In this document: positions 32,891-60,404 of the stretch, one piece after another | How positions within the stretch are numbered: position 1 is the stretch's first letter | Layout: each line of letters opens with the position of its first letter | Assembly (NCBI GenBank): GCA_943735955.1 | Contig: OX030957.1 | Span: 10,715,100-10,779,099 of the forward strand | DNA: 64,000 nucleotides | Reading direction: 5' to 3' | Origin: Piscicola geometra | Taxonomy: Eukaryota; Annelida; Clitellata; Hirudinida; Piscicolidae | The notes under the pieces: model-generated | Databases searched by the model: none | Seen by the model: the letters and a program-made list of their open reading frames with translations, nothing else | What the model was told of the DNA's origin: nothing | Made by a program: the position numbers and the translations under genes

Positions 32891-34544
32891 TTGAATAAAT
32901 CCTTATGCTCCCTGAATGCATCAAAACGTTCATTAAATTCCTTTAGTAACGCTTCACAACTGTCGTGGTATTTATTGAAGTCACACTGGTATTCCTTCTG
33001 AAAAGCTGAACAAATAAGAAAATGACATAAATTACCAGATTGCAGATTCGAACAAAACAGCCGTAGCTTCAAGGTGAATGACAGCAGCTCTTGGTACATA
33101 TCAAAGATGTAGTGATCTTTGCCTCGAAGACGCAGATTTAATTTATTTAAGTGTTCTGTTATGTCTGTCAAAAATGCTAAGTCTGCCAACCACTGTTTGT
33201 CTGTAAAAACAGCTGTGTCTTTGCCTTTGGAAACAAGGCATTCACAGATTTCCTTTCGTAACTCAACAAACCTAGTTAGAACTTTTCCTCGACTCAACCA
33301 CCTTACATCAGTGTGATATGGTATGTCACGATATTCTGACTCAATGTTTTCAAGAAATGATCTGAATTGTCGATGGTTAAGTCCTTTTGCTCATATGAAG
33401 TTCACTGATTTAAAAACAAATTTCGTAACATTATCAAAATTAATGACTCGTGTACACAGTGACTCATGATGTATGATGCAGTGGTATGCATGGATAGTGT
33501 CTGTTGGAATTCCTAAGTCTCGCAAATGTTATCGCAGATGAGCCACAAATCCTAATTCTTTACCAGTCATGGCGGGTGCACCGTCAGTAGTAACACTACA
33601 GAGATTTGGCCACTGAACGTTAAGGTTTTCAAGAACAGATTTCACTTCTCCAAAAATATCTGCAACAGTCGTACGTCCACGTAGTGAGGCCATTCCTGCT
33701 AATTCCTGAGTTAATTTACAGTTATCATCCACCGCACGAACAAAAACCAAAAGCTGTGCTGTGTCAACGTTATCCGTGCTCTCATCTAAGGCAATTGAAA
33801 AAGGACTTGCAAATGGCAAGCTTGTCACGCAACTGTTTGCAAACGTCGTTGGATAAATCAACCACCCGGCGCTGGATAGTCATCCGTGACAATGGCACTA
33901 TGTTGAACAGGTCTGTTTTCTCAGGACAGACTTCTTTGCAAATGGCTTGCATGCAGTTTTTGACGAAATCACCATAAGTAAATGGTCGAGACGATCGCGC
34001 AATAATCTGTGCTACGGCCCAACCGACACGAACAAAAGTCTTATTTTCATTAACTTTTTTTGTAAAAATATTTTGCTCAGATGACAATCTTTTTACAAGT
34101 TGATCAATTATATTTTTTCTAGCTTCACCTTTCACATCACCAAACGTAGCAGCGTGTTTGGTTTCATAATGTCTTTTGCAATTGTAGTCTTTCATTACAG
34201 TTACGGACTCGCGACAAATTAGGCACAAAGCTGTTCCGTTGAAATGCTGCATAAAATTTTTTTTTGCCAATTTTTCATTAAACTGACGATTTTCTACTTC
34301 AATTTTACGCTTTGACATTCTTACTAAATTAAAACAACCAGCGTGCCAACTCAATTATCGCACGTTGTTGTTGTTCCAATCGTTTTATATTAAGAAATTG
34401 CAAACAGTACTATTAAAAAGAGATGGGCGAGTGCATCGATTTAAAATTCTGTTAGGGCCGCAAACAGCCAAAATGGACTAGTTGTCTGGGGGCCGCATCA
34501 AACGGGCCGGAGGCCGCATGCGGCCCGCGGGTTGTGCACTTCTG
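32890..34544 (-). mobile_element. hAT (GTF2IRD2-like) transposon, decayed
   Basis: The element end CAGAAGTGCACAACCCGCGG is at 34544 on the minus strand, followed by the GGCCGCATGCGGCC motif typical of such hATs. The transposase remains in pieces: N-terminus with a BED-like finger (LCLICRES, H-x-x-x-H in KRHYETKH), then FSIALDESTDNVDTAQLLVF and SVTTDGAPAMTG, then WLADLAFLTDITEHLNKLNL. A frameshift near 33830 and stop codons near 33530 and 33390 separate them. The 3' end is lost at a junction with LINE sequence. Confidence 0.85.
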
Positions 34545-34900
34545 CCATAGGTAGTTAATTTGATTCGCACACACCCTAATAGCCGAACATTCTTGGAGAG
34601 AAGTTTGGCGCTGTTAATGTCAACTCAAGCCCTGTGAACAGAAATCACGAAGTAAAAACTGTAAGTTTTTTTAACGATCTGGCCGGTTAAGAGAAATGCT
34701 AACGTTTTTTTACATTTTTTAATGCTTCAAATCCCCAAGGAGGTAAATAATAATCGATGATCAACAAAATCAACATTGAAAATCAACAAAATAGATATAG
34801 TATTGCAATAGGCTAAATAAATATTCAAAATAAACTACTATGATCTCTAAATGAGCCTAAGATTTTCTTCTTCTAAACAGGCATTGACTTGTTTTAAAGC

Positions 34901-35704
34901 TCATGGCCTCACAGGGATCAGGCTGAACGAGTGCTTGACTCCTTCGATGAGAAGTCCTTCCTCTGCAACGTCCTTGTCCGCTGGCTTGATGACGAAGACG
35001 CCTTCGCTTGCCTCCACCAGTCCGTACTATGGAGGGTTGTGTTGTGAGCAAAGGAATCAGAGCGTTCATTCGTATAAAATAAAGGCTTTTTTAATTCGGT
35101 ATAGAATGAAGTTGAAAAAATGTATTAAAATATGAAATTTTCTTTTGAATTGGAATACCAACGTAAGAATCGACTGTAACAGCAGTAGCTACGTTTCTAA
35201 TCAGCAGAAAGAAAGCACTGCCTACATCGTTGGTGTACATAGCATACTCCTGTAGTATAGGTTTAAAAGACATTTTAAATTCGTTCTAAATCTTCCTCAA
35301 TCGGAAAACTACAACAATAAAGTTCAAAAGTCTTCATCACCATGCCACTGTCGTCTTTAACCATTTCGAGACCTTCAATCTCAGACCTAATCTTCGAGGT
35401 TTGGAATTTTTGTGGCAACATTTCATAGAATTCTTCTTCTGTGAAAGTTTCAACTCGATCTTTTGTGTGCAGATCGATCTTCTTCAGAGACAACAAGATG
35501 GGCTTCGTGAGGCGAAGTTCCATCTCAATGGTCTCAGGCGGGTGCGGCCTACCTGAATAACGTATATATTTTGTAATTATTTAAAATAAATTTTCTATTG
35601 AATGAAAATTTTTACATAAACATAAAAAATTAAACCAATTAGAAACCTGCCACCAGGGAAGTTGCTACAAGAACAAGCGAAAGTGCTGAGATAACTTTGT
35701 TCAT
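34901..35704 (-). CDS. small secreted protein, family not recognised
   Basis: Exon 35704-35647 encodes a signal peptide (NKVISALSLVLVATSLVA) and ends in phase 1. Exon 35552-35341 continues GRPHPPETIEMELRLTKP and is charged. I end it at ATG|GTGATG (phase 0) because that joins exon 35249-35163 (EYAMYTNDVGSAFFLLIRN). Exon 35026-34901 reads YGLVEASEGVFVIKPADKDV and stops. This gives about 160 residues. Alternatives: exon 2 may read on to a stop at 35275 (111 residues), and the last exon contains a strong donor (CCT|GTGAGG) just before its stop, so more exons may follow downstream. A TATA box lies 37 bp before the start codon. The signal peptide and absence of a membrane helix point to secretion. 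Confidence 0.55.
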
Positions 35705-35740
35705 TTTGAAATAAAATAACGCTCGAAGCTAGCAGTACCT

Positions 35741-35750
35741 TCTATTTATA
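35741..35750 (-). promoter_or_regulatory. TATA box of the secreted-protein gene
   Basis: TATAAATAGA on the minus strand, 37 bp upstream of the ATG at 35704. The spacing predicts a very short 5' leader. Confidence 0.65.
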
Positions 35751-36389
35751 CCATTCAAAGTTCAAAAACTAGAACACTGGAAAAACTTTGATCTTCTTGG
35801 GTTAGTCGGTTAAAGTATAACTAGGTTAAGCCATATTTGCTCAGTGTTCCATTATTAAAACATCAAGAAAAAAATAAACATAAAATTGAATAACCAGTAA
35901 AATCCAAATTTTTAAATTGAAATTTGTTTTAAAACGAATTAACTACAATATAGTTTTAATTGTTTGTTGATTATCCTGAATTTATATTTTTGGTGATTTT
36001 TTTTGCAAATAAAAATTTGTTTTCTTCAATATGGCTAATGAAAATAATAACGAAAGTTTTCAAACTTTCTGTAGTTTTTTTGGATGCATATTCTTAATAA
36101 TTAATTCTCCGTTTATATATAATTAAAATTCTTTCATCAATTTATAATCTATTTATCATTAATTTTTAACAAATTATGAATGTTCCATTATTGGAACAGT
36201 GAGTATGAATGAAGGGTGTCAAATTTTACTATAAGTTTTTGAATATTACTTTTATTCGTTGTGCAAAAAAAAAAAAAAGAAAAAAAAATAAATGTACCGA
36301 AGTTAGACCTCTATCGTTTTGCAAAATCAAAAATTTATAGAAAATGCTTTCTTGGAAGCATTAGTGTTGATGAAAGCATAGCAACATAT

Positions 36390-37130
36390 CATCATAATCA
36401 TCTTCTGGTTTTTGTTACACAGGCCAACTTTTCTTCTCCCGGGGGTGGAGCCTGTCTGAAAAGTCTCAATCTCTCCCTCCACTCCTTTCTGTCATGGGCA
36501 TCAGTGCTGCATGCCCCCAGGTATTTGAGGTCTTCCCACGTCTTCTTTGGCCTGCCTTGTAATTTCGTTCCCGAAACCTCCATTCTTCTAATCTTGTTGA
36601 TCTATTCACCATCACGTTCCACATGCCCAAACCACCTCATTCTTCTCGCTTACAGTACAGCACCAATATCCTGGATTCCCATCATTTTTTTGAGCTCATC
36701 TGAACTGATGAGATGTTTTGATTTGATGTTGCACATCCAACGGATCATGGCCCGGTCGTTGCGTTGAAGGCGGTTGATTGTTTCTGTGGTGACAGCCCAA
36801 GTCTCAGAGGCGTGTAACATTGTACTCCTCACACATGAAGTGTACACACGACTTCTGGTTGGAAGTGGAACGTGTCTGTTTATCAGTAGACGAAGAAGTT
36901 GACGGAATTTTTCCCACGCACACTTGCATCGGGTTATGGCAGCATCCTCACAGCTTCCACCTGCAGACAGCATGTCACATAAGAGGCAGAATTCAGGAAC
37001 GACTTCAAGTTTGTCTTCGTCAACAAGAACTTCCACAATTGGTCTTCCGTCTATCGGTCGAGCTGTGCCTTGACAGCGGGCACACTTGTAATTTGGGTCT
37101 GAGCGGAGTAAGCCTTTAAGACCGATATAA
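36390..37130 (-). mobile_element. LINE 3' end fragment
   Basis: Minus-strand frames read PLPTRSRVYTSCVRSTMLHA, SETWAVTTETINRLQRNDRA, MIRWMCNIKSKHLISSDELK, then MEVSGTKLQGRPKKTWEDLK and a DAHDRKEWRER motif. This is the conserved post-RT region of non-LTR retrotransposons (ETW...L...R...R-W). Stops and frameshifts are present. The same family occurs at 48290-48650 on the plus strand. Confidence 0.85.
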
Positions 37131-37296
37131 ATTATATCATATAATGCATTTATTAGTAATTATTCAAAGTGATGTTTCAATTCAGTATCACCGGCTTCAA
37201 ATTGCATGAGGCATACATCTTTGAACACTTTTTCATTTATTTTTTCTCCTCTAAGAGGTATATCATGTGAAGCGAACCAAATGACACAAGAAACCA

Positions 37297-37674
37297 TGGG
37301 CGACGATCCTGGGGGGTCATGAGGTCCGGAGCCCCTCCAATTTTTGGTAGTGAAGGGGTCCGCCTTAATGTGGACCCCCCCCCCCACTTTTTTCACTAAA
37401 AAAAGTTGTAAACTCTTGTTTTGATACAAGCATAATCGTCAACCATGGCATAAGACAGAATGTTTATACAGTAATACATTGTGAGTATGTGTAGTTATAG
37501 TGATAGCTGTCTAAAACAAAACTATTCTTTGCTTATTCAAATATTCGTATCACAACAGAATTTAAACAATGTTTTTTAAGTGAGGGAAGGGAGGATTCGG
37601 ACCCCAAGACCCCCCCTAGATCGTCCATGCTGGGTAGGACCCTCCCAAGATTTGCAACAGATCGCCACCCCTGG
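37297..37674. mobile_element. G-rich MITE, copy 5
   Basis: A complete copy from GGGCGACGATCCTGGGGGG to AGATCGCCACCCCTG with the shared core (TTGATACAAGCATAATCGTC, GTGAGTATGTGTAGTTATAG). About 375 bp. Confidence 0.85.
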
Positions 37675-37812
37675 AGGAAACAATTGATAATATTATTTGT
37701 TTATTTTTTCAAATTAGTTTTTTCAAAGACTGGTTAAGTTGAATATCTACCGGAATCGCCTCCAGCAAGAACTTTGCAGATTCCATGAGAGTCTAGTGTC
37801 ACTGTTTTTAAA

Positions 37813-39085
37813 TAGAGGGAGGTTGCACAAGATGGAACGATTTTTACACGTAGCCTCATAGCTCAATTGCATAACCAATAACGTAAAGTGGAATTTATCT
37901 AGCCATTATATTGACTCTTTGTCTAACTATATCAACTTTAACACAATAAATAAATAATAAATAAATATGATTTTATTAAACTCAAACATGAACACTCAAA
38001 AATTCCATCCTGAGCAACTAGGTTCCCAAGATGGAATTTTTAGTTGCTTAAGATGAAGTCATGTTGTATGTAATAAAAATTGTAATTTGAACATTTTACT
38101 TATTATCCGACTATTTTATTTATCTAAAGAAATACTTTTTTTCGTTTTTTCAAAACTAATCATTCCAAAAAATCTTCATTTATTCTGGAACGTACTGTCT
38201 TTCAGTTCTTTCTCAAAAACATAATCAAATGTTTTTTAAAAACGCTATAATTTTTTTTCTACATCTTAGAATCATATTTTTAAAATAAACTCTTTGGAAT
38301 AACATAAGTTAAACTCGCTTTACCCAGAGATATTTCATTACTTTGCACTTCACTTTTAGTTTCAACCATTTCCCTTGGAAACCTCTAGTTTACAGTCAAT
38401 TGAGACTAATCATTAGTCACTAATAAGACGAAAGTTACCAACTATTCAAATTTGAGATTTAGCTATAAGTAGACATACTTGTGTCAAAGCTAATGAATAC
38501 TAACAGTTATTTTATTTAATAAAAAAGTAAATTATTGGTTTGTATTATTTTCAATAGTCTATTTAGAATATAAACTTCATATAGTCGATTATATTGTATA
38601 TAGTCTATATAGATTTATCATCACCGAGATAGACGAATGCCAGAAACAGATTCATCAATGTCTATTATCTCTTTCTACGTTTAATCTTAGGCAACTATTG
38701 ATATTTCATCTTAGGCAACTATGACCATGCTACACATCCATGGTTACAACAGGCTAATCACTAAATTATTAATTATACTTCTTTGCACATAATGAAACTG
38801 TGGTACATCATCTAATTAATAATAATAAAATAACAATTATACTCCTTCGGATGTGAGGAAAAAACAACAAAACGTTATCTCCTAACTTTATAACTATTCT
38901 TTTACCGGTCGGGTTTTCAATTTTTTTAATTGAATGAAGCAATTTTCAAAAACGAAACTAACATTCAAATGTGCTTAGAAGACGGATGCATGAATAGAAA
39001 ATTGAAATTTTTTTTATACATCGCATAGCTGTAAGTAAGCTCGTTCCATCTTAGAAACTGGTTCATCTTGAGCAACCTCCCCCTA
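37813..39085. mobile_element. inverted-repeat element, CAAGATG family relative
   Basis: The left end TAGAGGGAGGTTGCACAAGA continues TGGAACG. The right end on the opposite strand reads TAGGGGGAGGTTGCTCAAGA. An inner CAACTAGGTTCCCAAGATGG word repeats the motif near 38020. About 1.27 kb, no transposase. Confidence 0.7.
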
Positions 39086-39457
39086 TACTCTCTACAGCAT
39101 TCATGAATATTTTTCAATGTTATGAACGGTCTGACGATTAAATATTCTTAACCACCTCTTTTCAAACTGGTTGATGGTTGAAATAATATGCAATATTTGC
39201 TAAATTAATTTTTCATTTTTTATTTATTTGTTGGTTCACTCCAAGTTATATTAACAGCAAAAGGTAAATGATCTTTTTTTCATGACATCTATTGCACGCT
39301 TGATACGGTGGAATAGATTTTTTAATCTCTTTTTGGAAACTAAAATAATATTTATATGCAGTTTTCACCAAGTTTGAAATTGGTCTACGCTGACTCTTCG
39401 TATTGAATTCACCATGACGTAACAAATAGCATCTACAGAATTTTTACATGAACGAGA

Positions 39458-40440
39458 TGTACATGTTAAAGGCAATGTGCAGAATCAAGCAATCCACGGA
39501 ATACTTGAAATGTCTAGGCAATCCATGGAATTTCTGATTTAATCAGTTATTCTGTGGATTTTTAAAAAAGATTTTTCAGATAAAATGCTATTCATTTCAA
39601 ACTTTTTGAAATATACTATAAAAATTTAAACTAAATATTAAAATGTACTTTAAAAAAATTCTTTAGATTTCATAAATAAAATGAAATGAGCTATTTAACG
39701 TAGACCAAATATAAAATTGTAATTTTAAATAAATTGGTCTGATTTATTAAATAAAATGCCATTCATCTGTAAATTGTTGGAATAAAACTATTTAAAGAAC
39801 TTGAAAGTAATGATTATTCTAAAGATTGCCTTATCCATGGATTGTCTGAAACTAAAAACGTTTTGCAATAAACTATAAAACTGTGAACAAAATATTGAAT
39901 TAAACTTTTCATTAAAAACTATTGATTTTCAAAGGAAAATGCCTTTCATTTCTAACTTGTTTAAAAAAACTATGAAATTGTAAACTGTAAACAAAATATA
40001 ATAAAACTGTAATTTTTGAGAAAAAAATTCGATTTATCAAATAAAATACTAATCTCTTTCACCTTTTGCAATTTTTAACTTTTGAAACAAAATTTCAAGC
40101 TACGAGTTATTCTGAAATTTTCAAACAATCGATGGCTGATTGAAGTAGTCAATCCATGAATTGGCCAAAAATTCCCGTAATTCCTTAGAATTAATCATTG
40201 TTTTTTCACAGTTTTATAGTTTATTGCAACAAGATAAAGATGGTTGGCATTTTATTATTATTATTACGTTTCCGTATTATGTTTACATTTTATAGTTCAT
40301 TGCAAAAAGTTTAAAATAATAAAATTATATTATAATATATCTAAAAAAATCCATGGAATGACTGATTGAATGAATTTGGCAATCCACATTATACAAATTG
40401 CAATTGCATTGCATTCTACAAATTGCCTGTAACATATACA
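39458..40440. mobile_element. inverted-repeat element with degenerate internal repeats
   Basis: The left end GTACATGTTAAAGGCAATGT and the right end read on the minus strand, GTATATGTTACAGGCAATTT, are inverted repeats. Inside, a degenerate unit containing ATGC-ATTCAT then TATAAAA-TTTAAAC recurs roughly every 170-180 bp, and CAATCCATGGAAT words lie near both ends. No transposase frame. Confidence 0.55.
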
Positions 40441-41385
40441 AAAAAACTCCTGGGCATCTGGTATGTCAAAAATGTTTACGAAAACTAAAAAAAAATGAAG
40501 CTATAAAAAAGCTTTGAAAGAACAACAAGATGATTTATAGATAATGATGATTATAGTTAAGTTACAGTGATCGAGAGGTGATGTTGTTGAGCGTGTTATT
40601 CTTGCATTGAATAAACAAAAGTATTATGCTCCAGTTTATTGGCATCAATACAAATGTAAGTTGAATATTCTGAATTTTTTATAAGCTGGTGAGCGCATTT
40701 CAATTTTAAAAAATGTTATTCAAAAAGTCACTCTTTACAATTAAATGATTTGGTGTAATTGCAAACATGATATATAACGGTATTTAAAAAGATATCAAAG
40801 CATTAAAAGCTGCAAGAGGATTCAAATGTCTCTATGTATGAAAGAAAATACAGCCTTTCAAAGAACTGAAAAAACTCAGAAAACTGTGTAAGAGCGTTCC
40901 AATGGTGCTTTTAATACCAAGTCATTTTTAATGAACTTCCTCAAAGCGAAAAACAAAAAATAAAGTGTGTTAAAAAAGTCAAAGGTGTTTCAAATATTCA
41001 TTATAATTTTATAAAATTCAATTTAATTATTTCCAGTTCAAATTGCACTTGTCAAGTTTTGATAGGCGCAATACAAATTGAAGGTAACACAAGCATCTGA
41101 TGAAGCATCATCGTAAGATGCGTATAGTGATTGCTTTAAATCTTAGGAAATATATAAAAATCTAAGAGCCTTACTACGAGAAGAACCACCAGTGGCACTG
41201 ATGACGATTTAACAAAAAATAACGAACTGAATCCTAAATACAAGGCACTGAAACTATTGAGCCAATGAAAGACATCTTGCTGATTGCACTAGCAGAACAC
41301 ACTTCATTCATTTAATCATGTGAGACGGGCCTTATTTTGAACCTTAATCTGGTTATAGGACGCTTGCAAGAGACTGATGATGTCA
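40441..41385. other. no gene seen
   Basis: Intergenic AT-rich sequence just 3' of the OATP gene. No coding frame or repeat that I can support. Confidence 0.5.
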
Positions 41386-56531
<15,146 letters not shown>

Positions 56532-57837
56532 TTTCAATTTTTTTAAGATCTGGAAATAAAAATTGAACAAATAATTATTAAATATGGAATAAAAGATCGA
56601 ATGCTAGTCATTGAAAAAAGTGATTATAGCAAGTAAAATAGGTTATTCTGATTAATAATTAAATAATGAATTACAATTTTACTGATGCTAATAAAGTACA
56701 ATTTAGTAACTAAATTTTAGTTTGAACATGTATATAATTTTTATAGAGTTAGTCTAACTTTTTTTTAAGATCCCGTCATAAGTTTTGTTTATTTAAAAGT
56801 AAAAACACTCTATGAACAAAAATATTATTTAAAAATTTAATTTATATACATAAGATATTTTTATTATATACATAGGAAAAATAGAAAATTGATCCTATGA
56901 CCATCACATGTGAAAGCTCAACTAAATCTGGACTCTAATTTAAAAGTGCACATGAACATACTAGGGATGGCAAAGGGTCCAAATCTCAAGATCAAACTGG
57001 AAACAAATACAAAGTTATTGTCGAAATTTCGAAAAAAGCATTAACTTTGCATTCGAGGTTGAATGCTTTTTAAAAAATGAAATAGTGTCTTCAAATTGAA
57101 TATGCCCGTTTGAAGAGCATAAATAGAAAAAAAGTGAAATAACGTTAAAAATGTTGTAAAATATTTATTAATATTTTATTTATAAAGGTATTACTTACGA
57201 TAAATATTCTCCAATTAAAAAAACCAAATATAATTCCATTACCTCTTTCTTTTTTGTCAATCTGCAACGAGACTACTGCATGAGATCATAGCAATGCACA
57301 GTGGCGCAACCAGGGGGGGGCTGGGGGGGGCTCAAGCCCCCCCCAGACCTTTTCAAAGGGTCTCGCAATTTTTCGAAAATCGATGAGTTTTTTTGGTGGT
57401 GGGGGGGGGGGGATGGTAATGAATTTTTCAATATGCCATAGGACAATGATATTTTCTCTAGATGGCCATCGGGTCTTTATCTCACGAAACATTTCATATA
57501 TCAACACAGAACATAGAGATCGCACCAAAATAACACTAACATGTCACAAATTCTGAGAAGAAATAGAGCACCACTAGACCTTAACTACACTTTTAAATCT
57601 TTACACTTTTTATATGTAAATTTTTTAAGCCATGACACAATATATAAAGAGCAAATCAGATAAACAAAAAACTCTCGAGCTTTCAGAATTATCCAACCTT
57701 CATGGAAAGGATGCTGAAACTGTGCAAAGACAGCTCAAAATCACATCAACACATCAAGTTTACGTGCGTATCAATCTGATCTCATTGCATGTATCGAACT
57801 GCAAGAATTCTTTTGAGCAACAAGCCTTCAGCCCGAG

Positions 57838-58020
57838 TTGCATTATATGCTCGATGTTGTTCTGAGTCTGCCAGTTACTTCATCAGATGCAGAAAGAGCA
57901 TTTTCTAAACTTCGGTTTATTAAAATTCTTCTTAAGACGACTGTATCTGCATGTCGTTTGCCAAGCTTGTTTGAGAATATCTGCTACCAAAACCGCTACT
58001 GCACTTCTTCCAGTAAATAA
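57838..58020 (+). pseudogene. hAT dimerisation-domain remnant of the outer copy
   Basis: The frame reads LDVVLSLPVTSSDAERAFSK, then LRFIKILLKTTVSACRLPSL. The L-P-V-T-x-x-x-A-E-R-x-F-S-x-L block is the ZMYM1-like hATC signature. An upstream frame (57632-57865) holds the preceding part (ELSNLHGKDAETVQRQLK), shifted in phase. Confidence 0.85.
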
Positions 58021-58361
58021 AATAGCGAAAAGATTTTCACAAACTGATCGAAAAATTATTTTGTAACTGAGAACACATCAAAATTTAGTTGAAACTAAAT
58101 ATTTGAAAAAAAATTATAGACTGTTTAGGATCTCATATCAAACTTATTTTTTTACTTTTTACCTTAGTTTAAACAATGATGACGTAATTTTAAGAATACT
58201 ATGCAACTTAGTTTGTAGTTTTTCTTTTGTATCATTAATAAACTATCTAAATTCTTTATCAATTATAATTGGTAGTTTTTATTTAGTCCATTGACCGCCA
58301 CTACCCGAGAAAAAAAGTTAAAATGAATTTTACATTTAGACTTGCATTATATGGTTATAAG

Positions 58362-60404
58362 CAGTGGCGCAACCAGGGGGGGGCTGGGGGGGGGGCTCAA
58401 GCCCCCTCAGACCTTTTTAAAGGGTCTCGCAATTTTTCGAAAATCGATGAGTTTTTTTGGTGGTGGGGGGGGGGGGGTAATGAATTTTTCAATATGCCAT
58501 AGAACAATGATATTTTCTCAGGATGGCCATCGGGTCTTTATCTCATAAAACATTTCATATATCAACACAGAACATAGAGATCCCACCAAAATAACACTAA
58601 CATGTCACAAATTCTGAGAAGAAATAGAGCACCACTAGACCTTAACTACACTTTTAAATCTTTACACTTTTTATATGTAAATTTTTTAAGCCATGACACA
58701 GTATATAAAGAACAAATCAGATAGACAAAATAACTCTCGAGCTTTCAGAATTATCCAACCTTCATGGAAAGGATGCAGAAACTGTGTGAAGACAGCTCAA
58801 AATCACATCAACACATCAAGTTTACATGCGTATCAGTCTGATCTCATTGCATGTATCGAACTGCAAGAATTCTTTTGAGCAACAAGCCTTCAGCCCGAGT
58901 TGCATTATATGCTCGATGTTGTTCTGAGTCTGCCAGTTACTTCATCAGATGCAGAAAGAGCATTTTCTAAACTTCGGCTTATTAAAATTCATCTTAAGAC
59001 GACTGTATCTGCATGTCGTTTGCAAAGCTTGTTTGAGAATATCTGCTACCAAATCCGCTACTGCACTTCTTCCAGTAAATGAAATGGTGAAAAGATTTTC
59101 ACAAACTGATCTAAAAATTATTTTGTAACTGAGAACACATCAAAATTTAGTTGAAACTAAATATTAGAAAAAAAATTATAAACTGTTTAGGATCTCATAT
59201 TAAACTTATTTTTTTACTTTTTACCTTAGTTTAAAAAATGATGACGTAACTTTAAGAATACTATGCAACTTGGTTTGTAGTTTTTCTTTTGTATCATTAA
59301 TAAACTATCTAAATTCTTTATCAATTATAATTGGTAGTTTTTATTTAGCCTATTGACCGCCGCTACCCGAGAAAAAAAGTTAAAATGAATTTTAAATTTA
59401 GACTTGCATTATATGGTTATAAGAATAACTCAAGCAAAATTGAAAACAATTATTTCATAAGTTTTAATGGGGCAAAATGTTGCGAAAACGCAACGTGAGC
59501 GGGAAGTGTGACATACTTATGTACAGTAAGAAATCATAAATAAATTTATTCAAACCACATTTATTAAACAGAATTAAATTTCAATTGCGAATAGTTCAAT
59601 AAAATTCAGACTTCTAATTTTTTTATTTGTTATAATACTAATAATAATTATTTTAATTACAACAAAGCAAATTATTCAACGTGAATTACAACAGCACTCA
59701 TAAACTGTCGTGCTGTTTCAAAGACGACACTGTGGTCGAATGTTATATTTATTTTAATTTTATATTCAACCTATGAGAGGTTAAAAAACTATTTTTTTCA
59801 ATAAAAGCTTCAAGTGTGAAGCATTTGCGGTTTAAAGTTTTTTATCGAAATATAAAAATCAACATTCATCTACAAAATTCAACTTTTAATTTTAATTTTA
59901 TAAATTTCATAATACATTAACATTAAAATAATAATTTTATCATTATTATAATGACTAGACTTATTAAAAATCATATGAAATCATATTATGTCAAAGTTGC
60001 GAAAACGCACCATTGATTTTTAAAAGCATTGAAAACGTTTTGCAAGTTATTTTGAATAAAAAAAATTATTTCAAGTATTAACTATCTTTTCACACCGAAA
60101 TTAAGACTAAATTTGTATAAATATACTAAAAATCGAACGAAAAAATTGAACAATTATCTAAGAAAGCAAAGAACAGGCTATGAAAGACTATAAATAATAA
60201 AATTAAAAAGTTGAAATTTAACTTATAAAATTAAAATTTAAAATTTATTGTACAAAATATGTGGAAAAAACTCGGTATAAAAACAGCAAAAAAATATAAA
60301 ATTGATGTTGCAAAACGCAACAGCTGCGGTAAATGGATTAAACAATTATTGTTTTTTTACTAAAGTTGAGCCCCCCCCAGCATTTTTTGCTGGTTGCGCC
60401 CCTG
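58362..60404. mobile_element. hAT element, inner copy, inserted in the outer copy
   Basis: The inner element has the same ends (CAGTGGCGCAACCAGG and GGTTGCGCCCCTG) and is about 2.04 kb. Perfect 8-bp target duplications GTTATAAG flank it (58354-58361 and 60405-60412), as hAT transposases produce. Its halves are nearly identical to those of the outer copy, so it jumped into a close relative. It carries a second hATC remnant at 58900-59082. Confidence 0.95.
58900..59082 (+). pseudogene. hAT dimerisation-domain remnant of the inner copy
   Basis: Nearly identical to the remnant at 57838, with a few substitutions (LRLIKIHLKTT). The upstream frame is broken by a stop in a different place from the outer copy, so both decayed separately. 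Confidence 0.85.
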
